Source of the DNA: Candidatus Barnesiella excrementigallinarum
GTDB lineage: Bacteria; Bacteroidota; Bacteroidia; Bacteroidales; Barnesiellaceae
Reading direction: 5' to 3'
DNA: 64,000 nucleotides
Assembly (NCBI GenBank): GCA_019114445.1
Contig: DXFL01000015.1
Location: 1-64,000, forward strand
Within the stretch, counting starts at the first letter, position 1. Each line of letters starts with the position of its first letter. Under the pieces are notes generated by a model that saw only the letters and a list, made by a program, of their open reading frames with translations, was not told the origin of the DNA and searched no databases. Positions 1-7,978 of this stretch are shown here, piece after piece. Both the position numbers and the translations under genes were made by a program.

Positions 1-45
1 ACCTTTGTTCTCGGGTTAAATGTGCTTTCTTTTTCATTTGCAACA

Positions 46-53
46 CAAAAGTA
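46..53 (-). promoter_or_regulatory. Possible -7 element of a leftward promoter
   Basis: Read on the minus strand this is TACTTTTG, which fits the Bacteroidetes -7 consensus TAnnTTTG. No good TTTG lies 19-21 nt upstream; that place is taken by the 30-bp palindrome at 68-97. It would drive a leftward gene whose start lies beyond the left edge of the window. Confidence 0.35.
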
Positions 54-67
54 CGTTATTTGACCTG

Positions 68-97
68 ACAATCGGTTGGAATATTCCAACCGATTGT
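68..97. repeat. Perfect 30-bp palindrome
   Basis: Every base from 68 to 97 pairs with its mirror base, with the centre between 82 and 83 and no loop. Each arm carries CAATCGGTTGG. It sits just upstream of a possible leftward -7 element, so an operator is one reading. A fully self-paired sequence without a loop or a T-tract is a poor intrinsic terminator. Function unknown. Confidence 0.75.
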
Positions 98-185
98 GCT
101 TTTGAGTTGCATTTTCTATTTTAATTCACAATCAATCCAATTTAACTTCTATTTTTTTTCAATCTCCACCTCCATAAAAGAGATA

Positions 186-215
186 CGCCTCCGTCGAATC
201 ACTTCGCCGGAGGCG
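186..215 (-). terminator. Candidate terminator of the B12-uptake operon
   Basis: Arms CGCCTCCG (186-193) and CGGAGGCG (208-215) form an 8-bp GC-rich stem with a 14-nt loop. It lies 45 nt beyond the stop of the last operon gene. On the minus strand it is followed by a moderately T-rich stretch (TATCTCTTTTATGG). Confidence 0.5.
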
Positions 216-260
216 CCAAACCCTATGGCAGTAGGGACTTAACTAATATGTATCATATAC

Positions 261-1226
261 TCATTTTACAATTTTTACGCTGTATGCCCCGCAACGTACA
301 ATATATACGCCCGAAGGAACAGCGGTCAGGTCGATAGCGGCCGAATCGACTACCGTTTGTTGTGCAACCCATGCGCCATTCACACTATATACCGAAACTT
401 CGGCGGGTGCCGATGTGTGTACACGCACACAGCCGGCCGAACGGTCGTAATAAGCCTTCACCGGAGCAGCTACAATTTCGTCAACCGAAGTAGGCTCTTC
501 GGTCGATACCGTAAGTTTATCGAGGCAGAAGTAGGCGGGAGTATTCATACCCCATTGCCCTGAATCACTCGACTCCATCGTAAAATAAATAGATGCGATT
601 TCTCCCAGTGAGCTCAAATCGACCCATTCCCACGAGTTGTTCAACGTCCACTCCTCGGCGTTTTCCGAGCGGTAATCGGCCAAATAGTATTCCACCGTTC
701 CCGTTTCGTTTCTATCGTTATCGAGCCCGTGAGCAATCAGTTTGAACCAAGAACCTTGCTCGAACTTTGTAGAATGAGGATTGCCCTCTTTAATAGCATA
801 ATAGGCATACGGATTGTTACATACATAAAATCCTACGGCATAATAAGGCGATGAGGTATAAACCTCGCACGATCTCGACTCAGCAGTCTCGTTATAAGAA
901 TCCCAAAATGCGCCCAAAAAGGGAGTACCTTCACCGGCTACACCGCCTTTGGCCATACAACCCCATTGATCGTCGCTACTTGCCGAAGCCGAAATGGAGG
1001 TCACTTTACTGGCGAAAAAGCCGTTGGAATACTCGGGATAAGGAGCCCCATGCGAAAACAAAAACTCTTGAGAATACACATTCGCGTCATTGTTAAAAAC
1101 GTCGGTCCACAAGCCATTTTCATCGTATTCGATAGGTGCTCCCGGATTCGACAAGTCCAACACAATGTCTTCGGCCGAAACTGCGCCACAAAAACAAACA
1201 GCCAATGCAAGTAAAAATTTTTTCAT
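261..1226 (-). CDS. DUF4465 domain protein with T9SS sorting domain
   Basis: A secreted protein of 321 residues with a signal peptide ending near VSAED. Residues about 40-245 match the DUF4465 type, with tryptophan- and tyrosine-rich strands, a GGVAGEGTPFLGAFW segment and a closing CLDKLTV strand. Residues about 250-321 form a T9SS type A C-terminal sorting domain with EVSVYSVNGAWV, a GVYIVRC strand and final KIVK. The protein is therefore probably passed through the type IX secreton and anchored on the surface. It is the last gene of the riboswitch-controlled operon, 58 nt after the preceding lipoprotein gene. Its position suggests a part in corrinoid capture, but no binding activity is visible in the sequence. 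The operon context is secure; the role is inference. Confidence 0.85.
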   Translation of the reverse strand: MKKFLLALAVCFCGAVSAEDIVLDLSNPGAPIEYDENGLWTDVFNNDANVYSQEFLFSHGAPYPEYSNGFFASKVTSISASASSDDQWGCMAKGGVAGEGTPFLGAFWDSYNETAESRSCEVYTSSPYYAVGFYVCNNPYAYYAIKEGNPHSTKFEQGSWFKLIAHGLDNDRNETGTVEYYLADYRSENAEEWTLNNSWEWVDLSSLGEIASIYFTMESSDSGQWGMNTPAYFCLDKLTVSTEEPTSVDEIVAAPVKAYYDRSAGCVRVHTSAPAEVSVYSVNGAWVAQQTVVDSAAIDLTAVPSGVYIVRCGAYSVKIVK

Positions 1227-1284
1227 CTCTAAGTAATTTAATCAGTTAATAACTATTGTTTAATTATACGTGTATTTTTTCACA

Positions 1285-2466
1285 TTATCCCGCAATATGC
1301 AAATCGGTCACACCGGCTACCTCGGTCGAGCATTCGCCTATCCAGCCGTTACACTGATTGACACCGGTGTAAATCTTTACAAAATCGATTCCCGACAACG
1401 ATACGGGATTGCCCTCACCATCGACAGCCCAATCGATCTTGAAGTTGATTTTCTCGTTGTTGTTGGGATAGTTGTCGGCATACCCCCAATCGTAAGCATT
1501 CAACACATAATACGAACCGTTACCGCTCTCATCGACCGCATTGTCGGCCAAACGGGTCCCCTCGAAAGTCAGCGACTCGTAGGGAAGCCATTGAGGGTAA
1601 TAAGGTTGCTTGTGGAAAGCCACCCTCGATATATATCCATTTCCTCCTTGATTATCGGTCCAATATTGATAGGTCGCGTCGGTAATGCTCGTACTGCTCC
1701 CCGGCACGGGTGTTTTGTTCTCGTCGGGACGATAGTAGGTAATTTCGTAGCCCTTCACCGTGGAGGCTTTATGGTATTCGCTACCGGCCAATTCATACCA
1801 CTCGTCGTCGGGCATACCGTTGCCATTGACATCGACCGATACCATCACGATACCCGGTTCGCTTCCTCCCTGAGTAGCATTGCCCAACACCTTGAAATCG
1901 TATTCTCCCGGGCGGTTGACAATCGTGTGGTCGAAACCCACCACCACATAACCTCCGTAACCGCCTAACGAAATGATGGAGCCGGCATTGTAGGCGAGAC
2001 ATTCTTCGACTTTCTGCCGCATGGTCTCTTCGGTATCACCCTCTTCATATTGGGGCAACACGTTGATGAACTGCCCCGGTGCCGGGCGATATTCATATAC
2101 CCGGGTGATGTAGGGCGAATAGGCTACCTCTTCGCGACGCACGACAATCTGCATAAGGTGTTCAATGGGATTAGCCGGATCGAAAATATTCAATTTCAAC
2201 CGGTAGGTCCCCTCCTCACCGGCTACGAAAGTATAGTCGCGGGTGGTCGCCACCAGCGAATCGGAAACCGCCCCCGCCGCCGATTCGTACGAAAGTCGCC
2301 ATTCATACCGTTCGCCGGTAAATTCGGGGTGCAAGGTAAGGCTCTTCATACGCGCCACCACATAGGTGTCGTCGAGCCCCAATTCAATCATCGAAGGGGT
2401 ATCGGACTGACAAGCAGATACAAGCCCAACCAAAACCATCGATAAAACATACCATACTTTTTTCAT
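1285..2466 (-). CDS. Surface lipoprotein of the B12-uptake operon
   Basis: A lipoprotein of 393 residues with lipobox LVSAC at residues 15-19. Residues about 25-110 look like an immunoglobulin/PKD-type sandwich (YEWRLSY, GTYRLKLNIFD). The rest is a separate domain containing an acidic loop, DVNGNGMPDDEW, which resembles calcium-binding loops of the dockerin or EF-hand kind. It lies between the BtuG-like gene and the DUF4465 gene, and only 10 nt separate it from btuG. Proteins of this build are commonly encoded in Bacteroidetes B12 loci. I cannot tell from sequence alone whether it belongs to the described BtuH B12-binding family. Its place behind a cobalamin riboswitch makes an accessory role in corrinoid uptake likely. 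Confidence 0.75.
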   Translation of the reverse strand: MKKVWYVLSMVLVGLVSACQSDTPSMIELGLDDTYVVARMKSLTLHPEFTGERYEWRLSYESAAGAVSDSLVATTRDYTFVAGEEGTYRLKLNIFDPANPIEHLMQIVVRREEVAYSPYITRVYEYRPAPGQFINVLPQYEEGDTEETMRQKVEECLAYNAGSIISLGGYGGYVVVGFDHTIVNRPGEYDFKVLGNATQGGSEPGIVMVSVDVNGNGMPDDEWYELAGSEYHKASTVKGYEITYYRPDENKTPVPGSSTSITDATYQYWTDNQGGNGYISRVAFHKQPYYPQWLPYESLTFEGTRLADNAVDESGNGSYYVLNAYDWGYADNYPNNNEKINFKIDWAVDGEGNPVSLSGIDFVKIYTGVNQCNGWIGECSTEVAGVTDLHIAG

Positions 2467-2476
2467 ATCGCTTCCA

Positions 2477-3646
2477 TTACTTCTTTTTATTCAACAAAAC
2501 CATACGTGCCGGTATATCGCCGGTGCGCACGCTCCATTTCCGTTTCCCGTCGCGACCATAACAATGCAGATTCCCGCTCGACACATAGTTCTTGGCATCG
2601 GTCACATAAATATCGCCATTTTCGGGGTTTACCTTTAACCCGTAGGGAATTTCTATCTCCACATCGGTTCCGTCTTGGATAAAACTATTCGAGACCAATT
2701 CGCCGGTGCGCACATCGACAATACCATACGTCACGCTGTTCTCCTGCGACACATCGCTCCACGCCACACTGCACAAATAGAGCGAATCGCCGCATATCTC
2801 CATTTCGCTACACGGTATATCGAGCGTATCGCTCACCTCCATACGACCCGTGCGTTTGTCCTTTTCCAACACAAACAACCGGGAAGGAATAGAACGCTCA
2901 TCGCCCCGCGAGGAGACCCACAATTTGCCATATCGGTCGGCTCGTATGCGATGCAGGTTGATACCCACGGGGATTTTGCGAATCTGGGTCATCGTAGCCA
3001 CATCGACCACCGAAACCGTATAATCATAATCGGGTTTACGATACCCACCCGAATTGGCCACATAAAGGAGGCCGTCCTGCACGACCAACTCGTCGGGCTG
3101 GTAACCCACAGTCACCTCGGCCGTAATTTCGAGCGTAGCGGTATCGACCTGAAAGACGGCTCCGAGTTGGGCATTAGGATCGAGCCCCACCGGACCTACA
3201 TAGGACGACACATAGGCATACCCTTTATCGAAAGTAATGTATCGGCAGTTGGGAATATCGACTTGTCCGATCCGCCGGCAAGTATAGGCATCGAGCACCT
3301 CGACTTTATGCGAACAGTTTATCACGGCATACATTTTGGAGCCGTATATCTCTATGTCATTCCCCACATCGCCCAACTCCTTGATGACATTGGGATTCCT
3401 CTCGGCATACAGGTTGCGCACATAACAGTTGTTTTCGAAATCGGCAAAGTCGAGCGTACATTTATTCGAACCCATATTACCCTCGTTCAGCAAATAGAGC
3501 CCGGCATAACTCGGCGAAGTGTTTTCGCCGAAAAGCAGCTCCTCGCGCTCGGCCAAAACCACAACCTCGTCCTCGCGGCAAGAGGTGGTCAATGCCAATC
3601 CCGCCAGCGTCACGCCCCAAATAATATGTCGCACAAACACTCTCAT
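2477..3646 (-). CDS. btuG: BtuG-like surface corrinoid-binding beta-propeller lipoprotein
   Basis: A lipoprotein of 389 residues with lipobox LTTSC at residues 19-23. From about residue 45 it is a YncE/DUF5074-type beta-propeller, with repeated blades such as GLYLLNEGNMGSNKCTLDF, KVEVLDAYTCRRIGQV, AVFQVDTATLEITAEV and VSVVDVATMTQIRKI. BtuG proteins of Bacteroides are known to bind B12 very tightly at the surface and to hand it to BtuB. The start codon shares one base with the stop of the upstream receptor gene (TAATG), so the two are translationally coupled, as expected for a stable BtuB-BtuG pair. Family assignment rests on the propeller, the lipobox and the riboswitch. Ligand residues cannot be judged by eye. 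Confidence 0.85.
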   Translation of the reverse strand: MRVFVRHIIWGVTLAGLALTTSCREDEVVVLAEREELLFGENTSPSYAGLYLLNEGNMGSNKCTLDFADFENNCYVRNLYAERNPNVIKELGDVGNDIEIYGSKMYAVINCSHKVEVLDAYTCRRIGQVDIPNCRYITFDKGYAYVSSYVGPVGLDPNAQLGAVFQVDTATLEITAEVTVGYQPDELVVQDGLLYVANSGGYRKPDYDYTVSVVDVATMTQIRKIPVGINLHRIRADRYGKLWVSSRGDERSIPSRLFVLEKDKRTGRMEVSDTLDIPCSEMEICGDSLYLCSVAWSDVSQENSVTYGIVDVRTGELVSNSFIQDGTDVEIEIPYGLKVNPENGDIYVTDAKNYVSSGNLHCYGRDGKRKWSVRTGDIPARMVLLNKKK

Positions 3647-5652
3647 TACAACTCGATAGCTATACCCAACCGATAATTACGCATGGGCATGGGATAATTC
3701 AATACAACATCGTACGCTTGGTTCAACAGGTTGTTCACTTCGGCAGTCACCTTCAAATCGACCGATTTTATCCTGAACGATTTCACCAGCGACAAATCGC
3801 TCGTATACCACGGCTGCACATAATTATACTCGATATTCTCTTGTTGATTATATCGTTCGCCCACATAAACGAAACTGTAATTGAGCCCCCAATCCTTGTA
3901 GGTCAGTCCCAAGATAGCCGATCCGCTATGCCACGGGATATAGGGAATTTGGTTGCGATAGTAGTTGTCTCGCGGGCTGGTAATATCGATAGCCTCTTGA
4001 TAGGTATATTGCACCTTAGCCATCAAGTTTATTTCGTAAGGCAGACGGAAAGTTGCCGTGGCTTGTACATCGACGCCTCGTATATCCACCTTACCGAGGT
4101 TAAGCATGGTCCACCGGAACTGCTGACCTTTGGGATACGCAATAATTTTATCGTTCACCAAATTATAGTAGGCATCGGCTCCGATATGCAGACCCGAAAG
4201 AAATCCCGTTTTGGGAGCCACGGCATAGGTGAACCCCACGTTGTACTGGGTAGCACTTTCGGGTTTCAACACCGCATTGCCCATCTCGGTATAATACAAA
4301 TCGTTGAACGTGGGCATACGGTAGGTTTGCTTGTAAAAGGCCCGCCATACCCAATTATACTTTTTCAGCGGCTGGTACGAAAGGAAAACGGCCGGCGTCA
4401 CCTTACTTTTATTAGGCGATTTGGCCTGTCCCTCGGCTGTTTCATCGACCAACGTAGCCAATACACTGGCTTGCATTTTCAGCCGGTCGGCCAACGAAAA
4501 GGCAGTCGCTGCCGAAATCCAATGGGTGTATCGGCTGGCCGACATATATTCCGACAGCCCGTTCCACTGCATATCATAGGCCACCGATACGTCCCAATTA
4601 TCAAGAATCGAATATTTGTTGGCCAACGAAATATAAGCCTCGCGCTGCTTATATTGATTGTCGACTCGCATGAGTTTATCGTCGTTATTCACATAATGGG
4701 TGTAATCGAACGCATATTTGGCATTGACCTTAATGCCGTACCGGCGGGTAATATCCTGCTGATAAACCCCTTGCACAAACGAGTTACGATCCCATACCCG
4801 TTCGCCGTTACGCCACACGTTATTGACAATGGCACCGGGAATGCCCCGTTCCGAACTGTAATGATAGACATAGGCTTTCCAAAAGCCGTTGGGCAAATAG
4901 CCTTGCAAACCGCCCTCGAAACGCACGGCATCGATATCGCCGTTTTGCCGGGTGGCCGTCGTGTCGTAGGCTACTTCGCCCGAAGGGGTAACCCGTTTGT
5001 AACGGAACTTATATTTCCCGCTCGAATTGACCCACTCGCTGTTGAAGGTCGCACTCACCGTCTCGCTGAGTTTATACTCAAACAGCACCGACGGATTAAT
5101 CAAATCGAACGAACCGGTCTTCAACGAAGCTTTCAGGTGCGAAGTCTCTCCTGCTTTGAATTTGGGACGACGTGTGGTCAAATAGATAGATCCGGCCGAA
5201 CCAAACTCGCGGGCCGACTGGAATATCTCGCTCTTCTGTCCATTGTACAACGAAATTTCCTCGATATTTTCGAGTGAGAATTTTCCCAAATCCACCTGCC
5301 CGTTTTGAGCGTTACCCAATTGGATTCCATTGTAATAGACCCCCATGTGGTTGGTTCCCATACTACGTAAGTTCACGGTTTTCAAACCGCCCACACCTCC
5401 GTAATCCTTGATTTGCAACCCGGAAAAATAGCGTATGGCATCGGCCACCGAAAAACTGTTCAGCGCTTTCAACTCCTTCCCGGTAAGTTTTTGGGAAGGA
5501 ATCACCTCGCTATACCGGTTGGCCGTAACCATCACCTCGCCCAATGTCTGTATGGAATCGAGCGACGAGGTGCCTACCTTCGTCTGCCCCCATACGCCAA
5601 ACGGCAACACGGCACAAACCACGAAACTGAACCAACGACAACGTCTTTCCAT
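3646..5652 (-). CDS. btuB: BtuB-like TonB-dependent corrinoid receptor
   Basis: An outer-membrane receptor of 668 residues. The signal peptide ends near VWGQ, leaving glutamine at the new N-terminus. A TonB-box-like stretch (TLGEVMVTANR, about 37-47) precedes the plug (about 50-160, with GLKTVNLRSMGTNHMGVYYNG). The remainder is a 22-strand-type barrel ending in RNYRLGIAIEL with the hydrophobic C-terminal strand. There is no N-terminal carboxypeptidase-like extension and no SusD partner, which argues against a glycan system. It is the first gene behind a cobalamin riboswitch, whose end lies about 130 nt upstream, and it is coupled to the BtuG-like gene. TonB-driven import of B12 or related corrinoids is strongly supported by this context. 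Confidence 0.9.
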   Translation of the reverse strand: MERRCRWFSFVVCAVLPFGVWGQTKVGTSSLDSIQTLGEVMVTANRYSEVIPSQKLTGKELKALNSFSVADAIRYFSGLQIKDYGGVGGLKTVNLRSMGTNHMGVYYNGIQLGNAQNGQVDLGKFSLENIEEISLYNGQKSEIFQSAREFGSAGSIYLTTRRPKFKAGETSHLKASLKTGSFDLINPSVLFEYKLSETVSATFNSEWVNSSGKYKFRYKRVTPSGEVAYDTTATRQNGDIDAVRFEGGLQGYLPNGFWKAYVYHYSSERGIPGAIVNNVWRNGERVWDRNSFVQGVYQQDITRRYGIKVNAKYAFDYTHYVNNDDKLMRVDNQYKQREAYISLANKYSILDNWDVSVAYDMQWNGLSEYMSASRYTHWISAATAFSLADRLKMQASVLATLVDETAEGQAKSPNKSKVTPAVFLSYQPLKKYNWVWRAFYKQTYRMPTFNDLYYTEMGNAVLKPESATQYNVGFTYAVAPKTGFLSGLHIGADAYYNLVNDKIIAYPKGQQFRWTMLNLGKVDIRGVDVQATATFRLPYEINLMAKVQYTYQEAIDITSPRDNYYRNQIPYIPWHSGSAILGLTYKDWGLNYSFVYVGERYNQQENIEYNYVQPWYTSDLSLVKSFRIKSVDLKVTAEVNNLLNQAYDVVLNYPMPMRNYRLGIAIEL

Positions 5653-5783
5653 CGGACTATTTTTATAAACAGCCTTCGCGGGAATACAACCATAAAGTTT
5701 TTATGTAAACAAACAGACACAGGCTCTTCACCCGTTTCCGCAGATTCACAAGCTCTACCCCCCGAAAGCTAATGACAAAAAGC

Positions 5784-5950
5784 ATGGCAGGTCTTCTGAC
5801 TTACTCCGGTTACCGAGGCCTTCCCAATCGTCATAATCAGTGGCTTTCGTGTGTTCTCGGCACCTTTACAGGAGCTTACAGCAGCGGGACTGTTCGGGAT
5901 TTTCACCCGATTCCCTTTTCATTCTACACCCCGGACGGGGTTTCGAAACC
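5784..5950 (-). ncRNA. Cobalamin riboswitch
   Basis: The minus-strand transcript contains the conserved core of the cobalamin aptamer. In order these are AAAGGGAATCGGGTGAAAATCC, split across about 5902-5923 (here quoted as AAAGGGAA then GGTGAAAATCC), the CCCGCTGCTGTAAGC block near 5876-5890, GGGAAGGCC near 5816-5824, and the B12 box AGTCAGAAGACCTGCC near 5785-5800. It lies in the leader of the btuB-like operon. Binding of adenosyl- or other cobalamins is expected to repress the operon. The 130 nt between aptamer and start codon would hold the expression platform. Confidence 0.95.
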
Positions 5951-5959
5951 AATGCGTGG

Positions 5960-5967
5960 CAAAGGTA
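5960..5967 (-). promoter_or_regulatory. -7 element of the riboswitch-operon promoter
   Basis: On the minus strand this reads TACCTTTG, a perfect TAnnTTTG element. It lies immediately upstream of the cobalamin aptamer, so the transcript would begin about 5955. No clear -33 TTTG is seen at the usual spacing. Confidence 0.6.
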
Positions 5968-6075
5968 ACACAATTTATCAATATCGCCCCATATTTTATT
6001 CAAAAATTTTTCAAACCAAACAAACCGCATAATCGTTATTAAAAAAAATAAATTCGGATATGTGAAAAATAATGG

Positions 6076-6089
6076 ATACAAATTTGTAT
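6076..6089. promoter_or_regulatory. 14-bp palindrome upstream of the cytochrome bd operon
   Basis: ATACAAATTTGTAT is a perfect palindrome, 61 nt before the DUF4492 gene in an otherwise AT-rich intergenic region. The position suits an operator for the oxidase operon. The regulator is unknown, and chance in AT-rich DNA is possible. The rest of 5653-6149 holds the riboswitch and its promoter. Confidence 0.35.
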
Positions 6090-6149
6090 TAATCATAAAA
6101 TCTACCGAATATTGTAAATCATTTTAAAAAAAAAGAAAACAAGCACGAT

Positions 6150-6389
6150 ATGGAGGGAAACAAAAGTTTGGAAAAGAGTAATATCTTGCTCAGGATAGGA
6201 CGATTTTATATCGATGGTTTCCGAGCAATGACCTTAGGGAAAACACTTTGGGTTATTATTCTCATCAAACTGTTTATCATGTTTTTTATTCTTCGGCTTT
6301 TCTTTTTCCCCAATATTTTGCAAAAGAACTTCGATACCGACGAGGAACGAGCGAATGCCGTAATCGAAAACCTCACTAACCCCCAATAA
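6150..6389 (+). CDS. DUF4492 small membrane protein linked to cytochrome bd
   Basis: A protein of 79 residues. A positively charged N-terminal part (RIGRFYIDGFRAMTLGKTLW) is followed by one membrane span (about 34-53, VIILIKLFIMFFILRLFFFP) and a short acidic tail. DUF4492 proteins are typically encoded directly before cydA in Bacteroidetes, and here the gap to cydA is 26 nt. This suggests a role in assembly or as a small extra subunit of the bd oxidase, by analogy with CydX-type peptides of proteobacteria. That analogy is by size and position, not by sequence. The ATG follows an A-rich leader. Confidence 0.85.
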   Translation: MEGNKSLEKSNILLRIGRFYIDGFRAMTLGKTLWVIILIKLFIMFFILRLFFFPNILQKNFDTDEERANAVIENLTNPQ

Positions 6390-6415
6390 TTCTAAAAACA
6401 ACAATCATAAGAGTT

Positions 6416-7969
6416 ATGAACGATCTTTTCTCTCTCGTTGACTGGTCGAGAGCGCAATTTGCCCTCACCGCCATCTACCACTGGCTGTTTGTCCCCCTCA
6501 CCTTAGGACTGGGAATCATCGTCAGTATTATGGAAACCATTTACTACCGTACCGGAGACGAACGGTGGAAAACCATTACCAAATATTGGATGACCCTCTT
6601 CGGCGTCAATTTCGCCATCGGGGTGGCCACGGGTATTATCCTCGAATTTCAATTCGGCACCAACTGGTCGAATTACAGTTGGTTCGTAGGCGATATCTTC
6701 GGGGCCCCGCTTGCGATCGAGGGCATTATGGCATTCTTCATGGAAGCGACCTTTATCGCGGTTATGTTTTTCGGGTGGAACAAAGTAAGCAAAAGATTCC
6801 ACCTTGCATCGACATGGCTCACGGCTATCGGAGCCTCCATCTCGGCATTGTGGATTTTGGTAGCCAACTCGTGGATGCAATATCCCGTAGGCATGAAGTT
6901 CGACCCCGAGACTGCCCGCAACGTCATGGACGACTTTTGGGCACTGGTTCTCTCGCCGGTCGCCGTCAACAAATTTTTTCACGCCGTATCGGCAGGCTGG
7001 GTATTGGGCGGAGTATTCGTTGTGGGTATAAGCGCATGGTATCTGCTTAAAAACCGGGAGAGCTTTCTCGCCAAATACAGTATCCGTGTAGGTGCATGGG
7101 TAGGATTGATTGGAACTATCGTCGTAGCCTATACCGGCGACGGATCGGCCTACCAAGTAGCCGAAAAACAGCCCATGAAACTGGCTGCCATGGAGGGAGT
7201 TTATCACGGGAAGAAGGGACAGGAGCTCATTGCGTTCGGTATCCTCAACCCGGCAAAAGAGTTCAACAACAACGAAAAAGAGTTTATCTTCGACATTCCC
7301 ATTCCCAAACTGCTCTCCATACTGGCTACTCGCGAGGTCGACGGCTTTGTTCCCGGAATCAACGATATTATCGACGGTGGTTATGCCGACAAAAATCTCA
7401 AAGGCGAGGAGATTATCGCCCTCTCGGCCCAAGAGAAAATGGAGCGGGGCCGATTGGCCATCGCCGCCCTTGCCGACTTCAATACAGCCCGGCAAAACAA
7501 CGACACCACAGCCATGAACGAGGCAAAAGCCCGGCTCGACGCCAACTACGAATATTTCGGTTACGGCTATATCGATTCGGTAGAACAGCTCATTCCCCAT
7601 GTGCCGTTCGTATTCTACTCGTTCCACATCATGATTATTTTAGGAGGCTACTTTATACTCTTCTTCATACTTATTCTTATTCTCTCTTATAAAGAGAAAT
7701 TGTCCCGCCTGAAATGGATGCTGTGGATAGCGGTACTAACCATTCCACTGGGATATGTCTGCTTGGAATCGGGGTGGATTGTCGCCGAAATGGGACGCCA
7801 GCCGTGGGTGATACAAGATATTATGCCCACTTTCGCCGCCATTTCCAAAATCGAAGTGGCCTCGGTGCAAACCACCTTCTGGATGTTTGCCGCCCTCTTT
7901 ACCGTATTGCTTATCGCCGAGGTGGGTATCATGCTGAAACAAATAAAAAAAGGATCCGAACAAAAATAA
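6416..7969 (+). CDS. cydA: Cytochrome bd ubiquinol oxidase subunit I
   Basis: A membrane protein of 517 residues, the haem-bearing subunit of the high-affinity oxidase that reduces oxygen with quinol electrons. His22 (in AIYHWLF) and His189 (in KFFHAVSAGW) match the axial ligands of haems b595 and b558. The conserved GRQPW motif is at about residue 460. A long hydrophilic insert (about 240-390) before the C-terminal spans covers the Q-loop region and includes a charged stretch rich in Asn, Lys and Glu. Length is normal for Bacteroidetes CydA. It is the second gene of DUF4492-cydA-cydB, and cydB follows after 9 nt. In Bacteroides this enzyme supports growth at nanomolar oxygen. Confidence 0.97.
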   Translation: MNDLFSLVDWSRAQFALTAIYHWLFVPLTLGLGIIVSIMETIYYRTGDERWKTITKYWMTLFGVNFAIGVATGIILEFQFGTNWSNYSWFVGDIFGAPLAIEGIMAFFMEATFIAVMFFGWNKVSKRFHLASTWLTAIGASISALWILVANSWMQYPVGMKFDPETARNVMDDFWALVLSPVAVNKFFHAVSAGWVLGGVFVVGISAWYLLKNRESFLAKYSIRVGAWVGLIGTIVVAYTGDGSAYQVAEKQPMKLAAMEGVYHGKKGQELIAFGILNPAKEFNNNEKEFIFDIPIPKLLSILATREVDGFVPGINDIIDGGYADKNLKGEEIIALSAQEKMERGRLAIAALADFNTARQNNDTTAMNEAKARLDANYEYFGYGYIDSVEQLIPHVPFVFYSFHIMIILGGYFILFFILILILSYKEKLSRLKWMLWIAVLTIPLGYVCLESGWIVAEMGRQPWVIQDIMPTFAAISKIEVASVQTTFWMFAALFTVLLIAEVGIMLKQIKKGSEQK

Positions 7970-7978
7970 ACAAACGCT

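Noticed and set aside
3718..5277. Long plus-strand open frame opposite the BtuB-like gene
   Set aside because: It is antisense to a clear receptor gene, has no recognisable domain and is rich in His, Ile and Arg, as mirror frames of this codon usage are.
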